Source: V1-33 sp039795165
GTDB lineage: Bacteria > Verrucomicrobiota > Verrucomicrobiia > Verrucomicrobiales > V1-33
Reading direction: 5' to 3'
NCBI GenBank assembly: GCA_039795165.1
Contig: JBDKER010000005.1
Span: 97,493-161,492 of the forward strand
Length of the DNA: 64,000 nt
The notes under the pieces are model-generated. The model made no database searches. It was not told the DNA's origin and saw nothing but the letters and a program-made list of their open reading frames with translations. Below are positions 17,933 through 28,300 of this stretch, piece after piece (position 1 is the stretch's first letter; each line of letters starts with the position of its first letter). The position numbers and the translations under genes were made by a program.

Positions 17933-18841
17933 TCACGGGCCCGCCTCCCGCAGCGTCGGTGCACCGGCCAGATAGCCGGATTTCGTCAGGAAGCGGTCGG
18001 TCTCCACGAGAGCGCGGACGATTTCCGCAGGCTTGCCATAGCCCGGCAGCAGGAAGGCATGCCCGGTGCCCTCGAGCGAGACCAGTTGGCACGGGCGGCC
18101 CGCTGCCAGCATGGATTTCTGAAAGGAAGCCGATTGAGCGTGGGGAACGGTTTTGTCTGCGGTGCCGTGCAGGAGGAGCGTGGGCGGTGTCGACTTCCCG
18201 ACGGCCCGGAGCGGGGAAAGGGCCTGCAGCCGTGCTGCGGCGGTGCCGGCTGCCCCGGCTGGAGTCCCTGGCAGATCCTTGAGCCATGAAATCGCGGTCA
18301 GATCGAGGGCGGCATTGCAGAGCACCATGGCATCGGGCACCGAAGACGGACCAGCGGCGTCGCCGGACGGCAGCGTGCCAAGGGCCGCCGCCAGATGACC
18401 ACCCGAGGAATCGCCGAGAACCGCAATCTTCGAGGGATCAATGCCGAGTTCCCGCGCATGACTGCGCAGGTGGCGGATGGCGGTCCGGCAATCATCGAGG
18501 CTGTCGTGCACCGTCACTGGTCCGCCGTCGGGAGCAAGGCGGTAGGCTACGCTGATGGCGATGGCTCCGCGCGAGGCAAAGTAGCGGCAATGCGGAAACA
18601 TGAGGTCGGGCGTTCCGGATTTCCATCCCCCGCCATGAATCCAGAGAGTCACGGCGCGCTGATCCGAGGCCTTGTGATCCTTCGGCAGAAACACGTGCAG
18701 GGTCACTTTGCGGTTTCCCTTTCCCTCTGCTGTCCACAGCACAGGAGCGGGACCATCGGCGGTGAAATCCGTCAGTTCCGCAGCCCGCAGCATGCCGAAG
18801 GAGGCAAGCAGCGCGGCAAGCATGGTGCGGCGGAGAAGCAT
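17933..18841 (-). CDS. Exported alpha/beta hydrolase (HSL/BD-FAE-type esterase)
   Basis: A 302-residue protein with a signal peptide (1-20). It has the oxyanion motif WIHGGGWKSG (HGGG at 69-72), the nucleophile elbow VLGDSSGGHLAAAL (Ser145), a late acid in LLHGTADKTVPHAQS, and the catalytic His in LEGTGHAFLLPGYG. This set marks the hormone-sensitive-lipase-like esterase group, many members of which deacylate sugars or small esters in the periplasm. It lies 24 bp downstream of fhs on the same strand, but a functional link with that gene is not obvious. Confidence 0.88.
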   Translation of the reverse strand: MLLRRTMLAALLASFGMLRAAELTDFTADGPAPVLWTAEGKGNRKVTLHVFLPKDHKASDQRAVTLWIHGGGWKSGTPDLMFPHCRYFASRGAIAISVAYRLAPDGGPVTVHDSLDDCRTAIRHLRSHARELGIDPSKIAVLGDSSGGHLAAALGTLPSGDAAGPSSVPDAMVLCNAALDLTAISWLKDLPGTPAGAAGTAAARLQALSPLRAVGKSTPPTLLLHGTADKTVPHAQSASFQKSMLAAGRPCQLVSLEGTGHAFLLPGYGKPAEIVRALVETDRFLTKSGYLAGAPTLREAGP

Positions 18842-18865
18842 GAGATCCGGGGAGGTACTGGATGT

Positions 18866-20476
18866 TCAGATGCCCGTGATGGAGCCGTCGGGAGTGACGT
18901 CGATGCGTTCGGCCGCGGGTACCTTCGGGAGAGCAGGCATGCGCATGAGCGTTCCGGTGAGGGCCACGAGGAAGCCAGGTCCGGCTGCGAGTTCGAAATC
19001 GCGCACATTGATGGTGAAACCCGTGGGGCGTCCGAGCCGCTGTGGGTCATCGGAAAGCGAATTCTGCGTCTTCGCCATGCAGACGGGAAGGTGACCGTAG
19101 CCGCTCCGGCTGAACTGATCGAGGCGGGCTTCGGCGGTTTCGGAGAAGGTGACGCCGTCTGCTCCGTAGATGCGCTTCGCGATGGTGTTCACAGCGTGGC
19201 GGATGCTGTCGCCGGTCTGGTAGAGTGGCTGGTGCGGAGGTGTTTCCTTAGCGGCTGCCGCGGCCACGAGGTCGGCCAGTTCTGTGCAGCCGTCGCCTCC
19301 CGCTGCAAAGGCATTGGCCACCGCCACCGGAATGCCGCGGGCGGCGCACCATGAACGCACCGCTTCGAGTTCATCGTCGTGATCCGTATGGAAGCGGTTG
19401 ATGGCAACGACGACTGGTTTGCCGAACTGGGCGGCGCTGTCGAGGTGGGCGGCAAGATTATCGAGTCCGCGCCCGACGGCCGTGACGTCCGGTTGTGTGA
19501 GCGCATCAAGGGTCGTGCCCCCATGCATCTTGAGCGCGCGCACGGTGGCCACAATGACCACGGCAGCGGGATCGAGCCCGGCCTTGCGGCATTTGATATG
19601 GAAGAATTTCTCGCCACCGAGATCGAAGGCGAATCCTGCTTCGGTGACGGCGTAGTCGGCATGCGCCAGTGCCATGCGGGTGGCGAGCACGGAATTGCAC
19701 CCGTGTGCAATGTTTGCAAATGGCCCGCCATGAAGGAACGCGGGCACGCCTTCGATGCTCTGCACGAGGTTCGGTTCGAGGGCATCGCGCAGCAGAGCGA
19801 GCGCTGCCCCGGTGACCCGCAGCGACTTCGCTGTGACTGCCTCGCCGTCCTCCGTGAAACCAAGCACAATGCGGTCGATCATGGCACGGAGATCATCGCG
19901 AGACTCCGAAAGGCAGAGGGCCGCCATGATTTCCGAGGCCGCTGTAATATCGAAACCGGTGCTGCGTTCCGCAGGTCCTCCGCGGTCGGTCGTGATGCGG
20001 CGCAGCGAGCGGTCGTTCATGTCGAGCACGCGCTTCCAGAGCAGACGGTCCGGGGTGAGCGGAAGATTGCCATGCTGCATGGCATTGTCAGCCGCCGCCG
20101 AGAGTAGATTGTGGGCCGACGTGATCGCATGGAAGTCGCCGGTGAAATGGAGATTGATCGACTGGGCGGGCTCGACCGTGCATCGTCCGCCCCCGGTGGC
20201 TCCGCCTTTCCGTCCAAACACCGGACCCATGCTCGGCTGCCGCAGAGCCAGCGCGACAGAGCGTCCGGTTTTCCGCAGTCCCTGGGCAAGGCCGATGGAA
20301 ATAGTCGTTTTGCCTTCCCCGGCCGGTGTGGGTGTGATCGCCGACACCAGAATGAGACGGCCATGCCGCGGAGGCGAAGCGAGGGCGGAAAGGGGGACCT
20401 TGGCTTTGTCGGATCCGTAGCAGTTCAGAATGGCGGGATCGATCCCAAGGGCCGCGGCGGTGCGCTGGATGCTCAT
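18866..20476 (-). CDS. fhs: Formate--tetrahydrofolate ligase
   Basis: A 536-residue enzyme with the ATP-binding loop TPTPAGEGKTTISIGLAQGL, the FGRKGGATGGG segment, NDRSLRRI, GFAFDLGGEKFFHIKCRKAG, and the late motifs LPVCMAKTQNSLSDDP and AGPGFLVALTGTLMRMPALP. It makes 10-formyl-THF from formate and THF with ATP in the cytoplasm. The family usually has Asp where this one has His in the EKFFxIKCR segment. The frame is open from 20512. The ATG at 20476, before SIQRTAAALGIDPAILNCYG, is chosen because the family N-terminus starts there; 20485 is possible. The gene starts 56 bp after the stop of the SIS gene in the same run. Confidence 0.95.
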   Translation of the reverse strand: MSIQRTAAALGIDPAILNCYGSDKAKVPLSALASPPRHGRLILVSAITPTPAGEGKTTISIGLAQGLRKTGRSVALALRQPSMGPVFGRKGGATGGGRCTVEPAQSINLHFTGDFHAITSAHNLLSAAADNAMQHGNLPLTPDRLLWKRVLDMNDRSLRRITTDRGGPAERSTGFDITAASEIMAALCLSESRDDLRAMIDRIVLGFTEDGEAVTAKSLRVTGAALALLRDALEPNLVQSIEGVPAFLHGGPFANIAHGCNSVLATRMALAHADYAVTEAGFAFDLGGEKFFHIKCRKAGLDPAAVVIVATVRALKMHGGTTLDALTQPDVTAVGRGLDNLAAHLDSAAQFGKPVVVAINRFHTDHDDELEAVRSWCAARGIPVAVANAFAAGGDGCTELADLVAAAAAKETPPHQPLYQTGDSIRHAVNTIAKRIYGADGVTFSETAEARLDQFSRSGYGHLPVCMAKTQNSLSDDPQRLGRPTGFTINVRDFELAAGPGFLVALTGTLMRMPALPKVPAAERIDVTPDGSITGI

Positions 20477-20532
20477 GATGAACATGCTGGCAAGACCATG
20501 GGCCGATGGCAAGCAGAAGTGCCCGCAGCCTG

Positions 20533-22068
20533 TCAGGGCGGGTTGGCGAGCGCTTCGAGGGTTCGGAGCACGACTGATTGATCCGGCTTGAGATCAACCA
20601 TGACCCGGAAGAGGGCGCGGCAGGCTTCCTCGTAGCTGGGCTGGAGTCCTCGGCGTGCTGCCAGCAGCCGCACGTAGCGGATGGCGCGGTCGATCAGTTT
20701 GTTGTTCGCGGGCCGCACCCAGGTCATGACATTGTCTTCGTAGCGTCCCAGCCGACCCATGAGGAGAGTGCTGTGCGCATTGAGCATCAGTTTCAGCAGC
20801 AGGTGGGCTTCCACCATGCCAAGCGGACCGTCCGCGGCCTGCCAGCGGAGAGTATGGTGCAGTGGACCGTAGTGCAGCATGATGCGCCCGGGGCCGCCTT
20901 CGATGCGGAAGACATGATGCAGTGCCCCGCGCGTGCGGCGGCGGCGCAGCTCCGGCAGCCGGGCGGAAAAATCATAACCATGAATGACCTTCAGTCCGGT
21001 GGTGGCGGCCACCTCCGGCCAGTCGACCGCGCGGGGCCTGCGATGCAGCAGTTTCAGCCATGCCGAGGGCGCATCCTGAGCCGAGGGCATGAAAAGATGG
21101 CACCATGATGCCCGCGCTTTCGGGTCGTTCTGATTCTCAAATGGATTCAGGCTGAAGGTCGGGCTGCGTTCCGTGGTGTCGGTGAGTACCGTGATGCCGA
21201 ACGGACCGGGTTCGTAGAGCGTGTATTCTCCCAGGGTGCAGAGCGCGGCTTCGCGTTCGGTGAAGGCAGCGAGGAATGACCAGTCGCTGGATTCCACGAG
21301 CGCCCGGAATCGTCCGGGCAGGGCTGCGGCTGACGCAGGGTCGAGTCGGCCTGCGAATGCAAAGGCGAGGGCTGCGGTGAGCACGGTGGTGGCCTGCATG
21401 CGCGTGCTGCCGCTCAGCGCCATTGGACCGACCGCGAGGTTCACTTTGCGGATGGCCGGATTGGCAAGGACGCGGCGCGATCGTTCTGCCGAAGCCGCAA
21501 GGACGTCGTCAGGATTGCAGTACAGAAAGAACGGAGCCTGCGACGAGACCTCGGCCGCGCGCTCGGTGGCCCCAATCACCCACGGAGTTTCCCCTCCTTC
21601 GGTCGAGGCCAGCAGCAGGTCGCCATCGCGGAACCCAAGGTCGTCGAGCTGCCGCGCCCCGTATTCCGGATGGTCCTCGAATTTCTCCACCGCCCGGATC
21701 AACGCGAGATCTCCCCCCGCCATGAAGGCGAGCACGCGATCCGCCAGTTCCTTCGGCAGCAGACCTTCGCGGCAGAATAATTCGAGGGAAAGCGACAGCC
21801 GACCGGTGGCCCCGCAGCCGCACAGGAAAACCCGGTGGCCGCGCCCGAGACAGTCGGCAATGGCTTCCGCAATCTCCGGCAGCTGCCGCGCCGCTTCCGT
21901 GAATTTCCTCAGCGCCAGCAGGTCGACCTCGCGCAGCACCCGGATGCCTTCCGCGAGGTCTTCGTGCGCCAGCTGGGCCAGCTGACTGGTCAGCGGATGA
22001 GGCGATTCGGTATCGAGCGATCCCAGCTGAAAGTCTCCGGCGATGGTGAGGAATTCGTCGGCATTCAT
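20533..22068 (-). CDS. SIS-domain protein related to GCKR/MurQ
   Basis: A 511-residue protein with two sugar-isomerase (SIS) halves. The first contains FLCGCGATGRLSLSLELF and LASTEGGETPWVIGATERAA. Between them, MAGGDLALIRAVEKFEDHPE is close in layout to the EDD segment of N-acetylmuramic-acid-6-P etherases and glucokinase regulators. A later motif SGSTRMQATTVLTAALAFAF matches the GSTRLKAGT signature. It should bind a phosphosugar such as a fructose or muramic acid phosphate in the cytoplasm; whether it is an enzyme or a regulator cannot be decided. The upstream part of the frame (to 22131) overlaps the HAD gene, so 22068 is chosen. Confidence 0.75.
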   Translation of the reverse strand: MNADEFLTIAGDFQLGSLDTESPHPLTSQLAQLAHEDLAEGIRVLREVDLLALRKFTEAARQLPEIAEAIADCLGRGHRVFLCGCGATGRLSLSLELFCREGLLPKELADRVLAFMAGGDLALIRAVEKFEDHPEYGARQLDDLGFRDGDLLLASTEGGETPWVIGATERAAEVSSQAPFFLYCNPDDVLAASAERSRRVLANPAIRKVNLAVGPMALSGSTRMQATTVLTAALAFAFAGRLDPASAAALPGRFRALVESSDWSFLAAFTEREAALCTLGEYTLYEPGPFGITVLTDTTERSPTFSLNPFENQNDPKARASWCHLFMPSAQDAPSAWLKLLHRRPRAVDWPEVAATTGLKVIHGYDFSARLPELRRRRTRGALHHVFRIEGGPGRIMLHYGPLHHTLRWQAADGPLGMVEAHLLLKLMLNAHSTLLMGRLGRYEDNVMTWVRPANNKLIDRAIRYVRLLAARRGLQPSYEEACRALFRVMVDLKPDQSVVLRTLEALANPP

Positions 22069-22093
22069 GCGGGAAGGGGAGGGGAGGGAAGAA

Positions 22094-22975
22094 TCAGGTA
22101 TGACCGGGCGCGGAAATGCGTCCTTCTTCAATTTCGTCCCGGCGGCTCCGGAGGATGCGGTCGGCTGTCTCCGAAATCATTTCTTCGAGGATGAGGCGGA
22201 GGTGACTGCCCGCGCGGAAGTCGCTCGGAGCAATGTGCTTCACCCGGTTGGCATGTGCGGCCAGCTGATAGCATTTCCGGAAACTGTTGCGGCTTTTGTC
22301 TTCCGTATTGTAGACCGCAATGGCTCCCCCGCCGTACTGCTTCATGATCGTGAAGCAGGGCACATCGGTCGGCCCGTCGCCAAGGTAGATCATGTTGGAG
22401 AACGGCACCGGCCTGAGGTCCGCGGGCATGTGGTCATTGACATCCTGGCTCAGGTCGAGGAGGCCCTTGTTGATGCGGAAAAGGTACTGCGTCTTCTGCG
22501 TGTGGGAAATCACCCGCTTCGGGAAGGTGATGCGGCCTTCGCTGTCGGTGGCGAATTCGCATCCGAAGACGGCTTTGACGTGCGGCCGGAGACGTGAACC
22601 ATCGATGAGGGCCTTCATGCCGCTGCTCACGATGTAATGTTCCAACTGGATGCCGATGCTGCGGTGGGCCGGGGAAAGCACTTCTTCGAGTTCCCCGAAC
22701 ATTTCCGGCAGACCCTTGTAGAATCCCAGATTGGCTCCCAGCTTTTCCAGTTCCGCATTGGTCGGTGGATCCATCTGAAGCGAATCCAGCAGTGTCTTCA
22801 GATAGGCCAGTTCAGATTCCCAGCCATCCTGCCGCACAAGGGCCTGACATTTCTTCCAGAAGGCCGAGGGATCGATTCCGTACGCCGGAAAGAGCACCTC
22901 GTCCTGCATGTAGGTCGGCGAAAGCGTCTGATCGTAATCGTAGACGATCGCAATGGTGGTCTGGGGTACGGACAT
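22094..22975 (-). CDS. HAD-superfamily phosphatase
   Basis: A 293-residue protein with the HAD motifs in order: motif I IAIVYDYDQTLSP (nucleophile Asp13, Asp15), motif II YIVSSGMKALIDG, and motif IV MIYLGDGPTDVPCF. A cap region of about 90 residues follows motif I. It is a cytoplasmic phosphatase of the phosphoserine-phosphatase-like branch. The substrate is unknown, but the next gene downstream encodes a SIS sugar-phosphate-binding protein 25 bp away, which makes a sugar phosphate plausible. The gene upstream ends 12 bp before its start. Confidence 0.85.
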   Translation of the reverse strand: MSVPQTTIAIVYDYDQTLSPTYMQDEVLFPAYGIDPSAFWKKCQALVRQDGWESELAYLKTLLDSLQMDPPTNAELEKLGANLGFYKGLPEMFGELEEVLSPAHRSIGIQLEHYIVSSGMKALIDGSRLRPHVKAVFGCEFATDSEGRITFPKRVISHTQKTQYLFRINKGLLDLSQDVNDHMPADLRPVPFSNMIYLGDGPTDVPCFTIMKQYGGGAIAVYNTEDKSRNSFRKCYQLAAHANRVKHIAPSDFRAGSHLRLILEEMISETADRILRSRRDEIEEGRISAPGHT

Positions 22976-22987
22976 GATGAAGTGGAA

Positions 22988-23773
22988 TCAGAGACCGCGG
23001 GCGTAGGAATCACAGCGGCTGAACCAGCCGGCCCGCCATTGGCCCTCGGGTTTGGGAGCAAGTTCGATGCGGCGGCCGAGGGTCCGTCGCGCGGCCACGG
23101 AGAAGGCGGCAGGTGCATCGTCCGGGCGCGGCACGCCATCCATGGCCTGCAGCACCTGCAGCAGTCCCCAGCCCTGACCCTTGTAGCGCTCGGCCGGATT
23201 GGTGCCCTCACCCTTGAAATTGACATAGTCCATCAGGCAGTAGAGGCCGCCGCCCGTCTGGCTGAGCGAGAGAAAGCGGGCTTCGATGGCCGCCCGTTCC
23301 TGCCGGGGAGCCGCGGCAAGGATCTTGGGAAGCGAACGCACGCTGCGCTCGGCTGCGAATTCCGCCTGCAGGGGCACTGTGCCCGCCAGCAGCCCGCGCA
23401 GTTCCTTCATCTCCGGAGAATTCTTCGCGGAAAGAAACGAGGCACGGTCGGGCCACGGACAGAAGGGTGCCCGCCGCAGCCACTCCGGAACAGGCGCTCC
23501 ACGGTTCGCCAGATGCGCCACCAGCGCCGGAAAACTTTCCTCATACGGTCCCCGCGGTCCCCGCGGATACCAGATGAAATGCCCGATGCCCAGCGAGGCA
23601 AAGGCTTCTCCCGTATTCCAGCTGGTCAGTCCCTCGATCGTCCCAGCACATTCGTTCTTCCAGAGTCTCTGCCCGATCTTCGCCGCGGTGGCCGGGGGAA
23701 TCCGGAAGGGAGCCTCGCGGCCCCATGAAATGGCAGTTCCCAGCAGCAGACTGATGAGGATCCGGCGGCGCAT
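22988..23773 (-). CDS. Conserved exported protein, possibly lysozyme-like
   Basis: A 261-residue protein with a signal peptide (1-18). Its best-conserved part is LWKNECAGTIEGLTSWNTGE followed by FASLGIGHFIWYPRGPRGPY and EESFPALVAHL. A second part reads LYCLMDYVNFKGEGTNPAER then YKGQGWGLLQVLQ. These segments recur in an uncharacterised bacterial family that I recognise by pattern but cannot name. The early Glu, the GIGH loop and the conserved C-terminal Trp/Gly positions are reminiscent of lysozyme-fold muramidases, so a wall-acting role is a guess. It precedes the HAD gene by 12 bp, suggesting one transcript. Confidence 0.65.
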   Translation of the reverse strand: MRRRILISLLLGTAISWGREAPFRIPPATAAKIGQRLWKNECAGTIEGLTSWNTGEAFASLGIGHFIWYPRGPRGPYEESFPALVAHLANRGAPVPEWLRRAPFCPWPDRASFLSAKNSPEMKELRGLLAGTVPLQAEFAAERSVRSLPKILAAAPRQERAAIEARFLSLSQTGGGLYCLMDYVNFKGEGTNPAERYKGQGWGLLQVLQAMDGVPRPDDAPAAFSVAARRTLGRRIELAPKPEGQWRAGWFSRCDSYARGL

Positions 23774-23805
23774 GAAAGGGGAGAGGGAAATGATGGGAGA
23801 GTTGC

Positions 23806-23838
23806 GCGGAAGCCCTGCAGAAATGTCAGGGCTTCCGC
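23806..23838 (-). terminator. 12-bp perfect hairpin downstream of the glutaredoxin gene
   Basis: GCGGAAGCCCTG at 23806-23817 pairs perfectly with CAGGGCTTCCGC at 23827-23838 around a 9-nt loop. It lies between the glutaredoxin stop and the start of the next minus-strand gene. There is no clear T-tract, so it is either a partial terminator or an mRNA-stability hairpin. Confidence 0.5.
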
Positions 23839-23856
23839 CGCAGGGGAATATCTGGG

Positions 23857-24225
23857 CTACTGTACGAGCCGGACTTTGGCTCCAGGCATTTCACCGCGCG
23901 CCATGGCCGCATGCTGTTCGTCACTGCACGCAGAATTCGTAGGTGCATCAGCCGAGCGGTCGACCGGAGTCACCAGCCCGTGCGACAGCAGATACGATTC
24001 CACTTCCTCGCCGCTGACGTCGGCCAGCATGGTGTCGTTGACGGTCACGCAGGGACTGAGCGGCTGACCGCTCTTCTGTTCCATTTCCCAGCGGAAGGCC
24101 GGGTTCTTGATGATGTCCTTCTCCTCGAACGGGAGGTCGTATTTGCGCATGATGGCGCGGACTCCTTCGCTCCATCCGCAGAAGGTTTTGAGGTAGGCAG
24201 TGATGGCAGGTTTTTCCGTGTTCAT
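23857..24225 (-). CDS. Glutaredoxin-domain protein
   Basis: A 122-residue protein starting MNTEKPAITAYLKTFCGWSE. The single-cysteine CGWS motif stands where dithiol glutaredoxins have CPYC. The glutathione-binding part includes SPCVTVNDTMLADVSGEEV. The domain covers residues 5-85, and a C-terminal tail ending GAKVRLVQ follows. It resembles monothiol glutaredoxins, which are involved in redox control or Fe-S handling in the cytoplasm, though it is not a typical CGFS protein. The frame is open 43 codons upstream without family similarity, so 24225 is chosen. Confidence 0.8.
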   Translation of the reverse strand: MNTEKPAITAYLKTFCGWSEGVRAIMRKYDLPFEEKDIIKNPAFRWEMEQKSGQPLSPCVTVNDTMLADVSGEEVESYLLSHGLVTPVDRSADAPTNSACSDEQHAAMARGEMPGAKVRLVQ

Positions 24226-24333
24226 GAGTTTTGGGGGAATTGTGGACTGGAATGGTACGGGCAGCGGGCGCAATTGCAAGACGACCGGGAAAATCCCTTT
24301 GCCGCCCTGCGGATCCTCCCGGATGAATCCTGC

Positions 24334-25275
24334 GTGTCCGACCGCCCGTTCCACGCTCCCAGATTACGCACGATCCTCCTCGGGGGAAGCGGTCTTCTCG
24401 GAGCCGCCCTGCGCGAGGCATGGTCCGCCCAGCCGGATATCGAACTCCTCCAGCTCTCCCGCGCGGAACTGAACCTCACGCAGCAAGACCGCCTCGCGGA
24501 AACCCTCGAGGCCATTCCATTCGATCTCCTCCTCAATGCGGCCGCCTACACAAGGGTCGACGACGCCGAAACACCCGGCGGCGGGGAACTCGCCATGACA
24601 GTCAATGGCACCGCAGCCGGCGTGCTGGCATCCTGCGCGGCCCGCCACGGCGCACGCATGATTCATTTCAGCACGGACTACGTCTTCGATGGCAGCAGCC
24701 CGGTGCCTTACCGCGAAGACGATCCGCCCAGCCCGGTGAGCGCCTACGGACGTTCCAAACTGGCCGGCGAAGAACTCGTCCTCGCCGCTTCCCCGCGCCA
24801 CCTCGTGATCCGGCTCTCGTGGCTCTGCGGTCCAGCCCGTCCAGCCTTTCCGGAATGGCTGCTCAGCCAGGCCATGACGCGCCCGGAGGTCAGGGTCGTC
24901 GCCGACAAATGGGCCTGCCCCACATGGGCTCCGGACCTCGCGGAACGTCTCCTCGGCCTTGTCAGGATGCCCGCCGAAACCGCCGGCATCCTGCATTTCT
25001 GCCACGGTCCTCCCTGCTCGTGGCTCGATTGGGGCCAGCAGATCCTCGACACCGCCGCCGCCGCCGGACGTCCGCTCCAGACGACCAGACTGACCCCGGT
25101 TTCCATCGCCGATCTGCCCGGCATGGCCGCGCGGCGGCCCGCCCACTCAGCCCTCGCCACCGATCGCTACGAAGCGATCACCAGCGCGGCACCCCTGCCA
25201 TGGACCACATGGCTCCCCGCCATGGCCAGCCTTCCCGCTCCTTCGGGAAACACAGACACCCCGGCGGTCGGCTGA
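24334..25275 (+). CDS. dTDP-4-dehydrorhamnose reductase-like protein (RmlD family)
   Basis: A 313-residue short-chain dehydrogenase of the RmlD type. It has the nucleotide-binding ILLGGSGLLGAALREAW, the segment LLNAAAYTRVDDAE, the strand MIHFSTDYVFDGSSPVPY, the catalytic YGRSKLAGEELV (YxxxK), and a late VVADKWACPTWAPDLAERL. Such enzymes reduce dTDP-4-keto-sugars, the last step of dTDP-L-rhamnose synthesis. No other rml gene is in the window, so the substrate may differ. The frame is open from 23911, but that part is antisense to the glutaredoxin gene. No ATG lies near the Rossmann motif, so the GTG at 24334 is the likely start. It is divergent from the glutaredoxin gene. Confidence 0.85.
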   Translation: MSDRPFHAPRLRTILLGGSGLLGAALREAWSAQPDIELLQLSRAELNLTQQDRLAETLEAIPFDLLLNAAAYTRVDDAETPGGGELAMTVNGTAAGVLASCAARHGARMIHFSTDYVFDGSSPVPYREDDPPSPVSAYGRSKLAGEELVLAASPRHLVIRLSWLCGPARPAFPEWLLSQAMTRPEVRVVADKWACPTWAPDLAERLLGLVRMPAETAGILHFCHGPPCSWLDWGQQILDTAAAAGRPLQTTRLTPVSIADLPGMAARRPAHSALATDRYEAITSAAPLPWTTWLPAMASLPAPSGNTDTPAVG

Positions 25276-25364
25276 AGCCCGCGTGCGGTCACGGAAACCG
25301 GTCGCCGCTGATTTCCGAATTTTGGGGCTAGCGGTCGGCAGGCGGGATGACGTAAATCGTGAGA

Positions 25365-28300
25365 ATGCGAACCATTTCTCCCCGAATGGCCGCGCTGGCA
25401 GCGTCTGTTTGCGCGATCCTTGCCAGTGCCGGCACATGCCGCGCGCAAAGCGTCATCATTTCCGAATTCCTTGCGGACAATGAAGACGGTCCGCGCGATG
25501 AAGATGGCGACCGGAATGACTGGATCGAAATCCGCAATCTGACCGCGGCCCCGGTGAATATGGCGGGCTGGCACCTGACCGATTCCGCGGCGCGTCCGGC
25601 GAAATGGCCATTTCCGGCCGTGACCCTTCCGGCCAATGGCGTCCTCCTTGTGTGGGCCAGCGAAAAGGACCGCCGCAATCCCGCCGCCCCACTGCACACA
25701 AACTTCCGGCTGAATACGTCGGGCGAATACCTCGGCCTGACGCGCCGCACGCCGGATGGCATCACGGTCGAACACGACTACGCCCCAGCCTACCCTCCGC
25801 AGTTCGAGGACATCAGCTACGGGATGGGCCAGGTCACGACAACCACCACTCTGACCGGAGCGAATTCCCCCGTGCGCTACCTGGTGCCCGCCAATGCCAA
25901 TCTCGAGGTCAATCAGGGACTCAATGCCGCGAACTGGCTGGGCCTTTCCTTCAATGATGCGTCATGGGTGACGGGCACGCTGCCGCTGCGCTACGGTCGC
26001 GACGCCAATGATCCCTACGACGCCTTCCCGGGTACAGACATCGAGGCCCGGCTCTACAACATCCGCACGAGTGTCTACGCCCGGGCATCCTTCACCGTGG
26101 CGGACCCGGCGACCGTTTCCACCCTGCGGCTGCGCATGCGCAGCGATGACGGATTCGCTGCCTACCTGAATGGCAATCCGGCAACAGTGGCGGACTTCAA
26201 CATGCCGGAGAACGAAACGGGCACCACGCAGCTGTGGAATTCACCATCGGCAGCAGAACATCCCGATTCCGTCTCGACCACATGGCAGGAATTCGTGCTC
26301 GACCCCCGCCAACTCGTCTCGGGAAATAATGTGCTCTGCCTCCACGGCTTCAACCGAGCGACCACGAACAACGACTTCCTGCTCTGGCCGGAACTGCTCG
26401 CGGAAACAGCCACACCGGCCCTCACCGGACAGCGTGCCTACTTCCCGATTCCCACGCCGGGTACAATCAATCCCGGAGGAACTGCGGACCCGGGCCCGCG
26501 GATCGCAGACGTCACCCGCAATCCGGTTCCACCAGTGCTGCCCCCGGGTTCCGCGGCCATCGCCGACAGCCAGGCACAGTTCGCAGGCACGCAGGGCCAG
26601 AACGGCTGGACGGCGGGCTACGCAGCCTTCGCCTCCGGAGTTCCGGCCAGCAGCAACTACACCACCGGAAGCTTCGTCCCCTTCGCCGGCGGCGCTGCCT
26701 TTGGAGCATGGAACGCCAACACCAATCACTGGACCGGTACCGCATGGGACCTCAATACGGCGGCCGCCGCCCCATGGACCACGGTCGCTCCGCTTATCGT
26801 CCACCCGAACGATTCCACGCCCGGCCCACTCCAGGCTGCCGTGCGCCGCTGGGTCAGCACGCACGACGGACCTGCCATCATCACCGGCTACTTCCAGCGC
26901 ATCACCGCAGGAACCGACGGCACCACCGGCCACATTTTCCTCAATGGGACGTCTCTCTTCAGCGCACTCACGACCGGCGAGGTCCGCGCCTTCAATCTTC
27001 CCGTGACCCTGCGTCCCGGCGACATCATCGATGCAGTCGTGGACGTGGGACCCGCCGATGCCGACGGCAGCGACGGCACCAATTGCCAACTCCGCATCCT
27101 GCCCGCGCCAGCCGCTCCTACCTTCTTCACCATCACCGCCAGCGTCGCCCGCACCGTCCGCCCGATCGCTTCTGTAACCTGCCGGTTCCGCATCATGCAG
27201 CAGCCGGAAACGTCCCTCGCGATGCGCGATGATGGTCTCGAAGGCGACGCCGTGGCCGGTGATGGCACGTGGTCCTGCCGCGCCGACATCACCTACGCAA
27301 CTCCCGGTGAAATGCTGCGCTGGCGCATCGTGGCGACCGATGACGGAGGCGCGAGCGTGACTGACCCGCCATTCCCGGACCCGCTGAATTCGCCGCAGTA
27401 CCACGGAACCATCGTGGACGATCCATCGACGGCTTCCTCGCGGCTCCAGCTGTTCCATTGGTTTCCCGTCAGCGCCGCCAATGCCGGCACCATCGCAGGC
27501 GACCGCGGCTCGGTCTGGCACCTCGGGGAATTCTACGACAATGTCCGCGCCAAGCTCCGCGGACAAAGCACATCCGGCTTCGCCAAGAAGAGCCACGCCT
27601 TCGATTTCGCCAGAGATCAGCGCTTCCGCTACCACCCGGATCGACCCCGCGTGCGCGACATCCACCTCCTCTCCAACTGGGCCGATAAATCAAAGTGCCG
27701 CAATACGATGGCATGGGAAACCTACCGTCTCGGCGGCATGCCGGCACTCGAATGCTTCCCCATCCGGGTCCACCAGAATGGCCAGTTCTACGGCCTCTAC
27801 GATATGGTCGAAGACGCCGACGACCTCTACCTCGCGCGCGCCGGACTCGACCCCAACGGTGCACTCTACAAGATGTACAATCAGTTCAATGCCACGCCGG
27901 CTCATGCCAGTTCGGGCGTCGAGAAGAAAAGCCGCCAGTGGGACACGAATCACGACCTGCTGGCCTTCCTCAATGGACTGAATCCGGGAACCAATGCCGT
28001 CACTTCCCTCCCGGCCCGGCGTCAGTTCGCCTACGATAACCTCGACCTCTTTGCGCTGGCCAACAATCTCGCCATCACCGCCCTCACCACCAACAACGAT
28101 CAGGGGCATAAGAACTACTTCCTCTACCGCGACAGCGACGGCACGCGCGAATGGAAACTCCTGCCATGGGACTGCGACCTCACCTTCGGTCGCACATGGA
28201 CGGGCAACAATTTCGCAGCGACTCCCCCGCAGATCGGGGCGGCCTACTTCGATGATCACATGGATTCCCAGCGCGGCCTTCAGCTCGGTCCCTTCAACTG

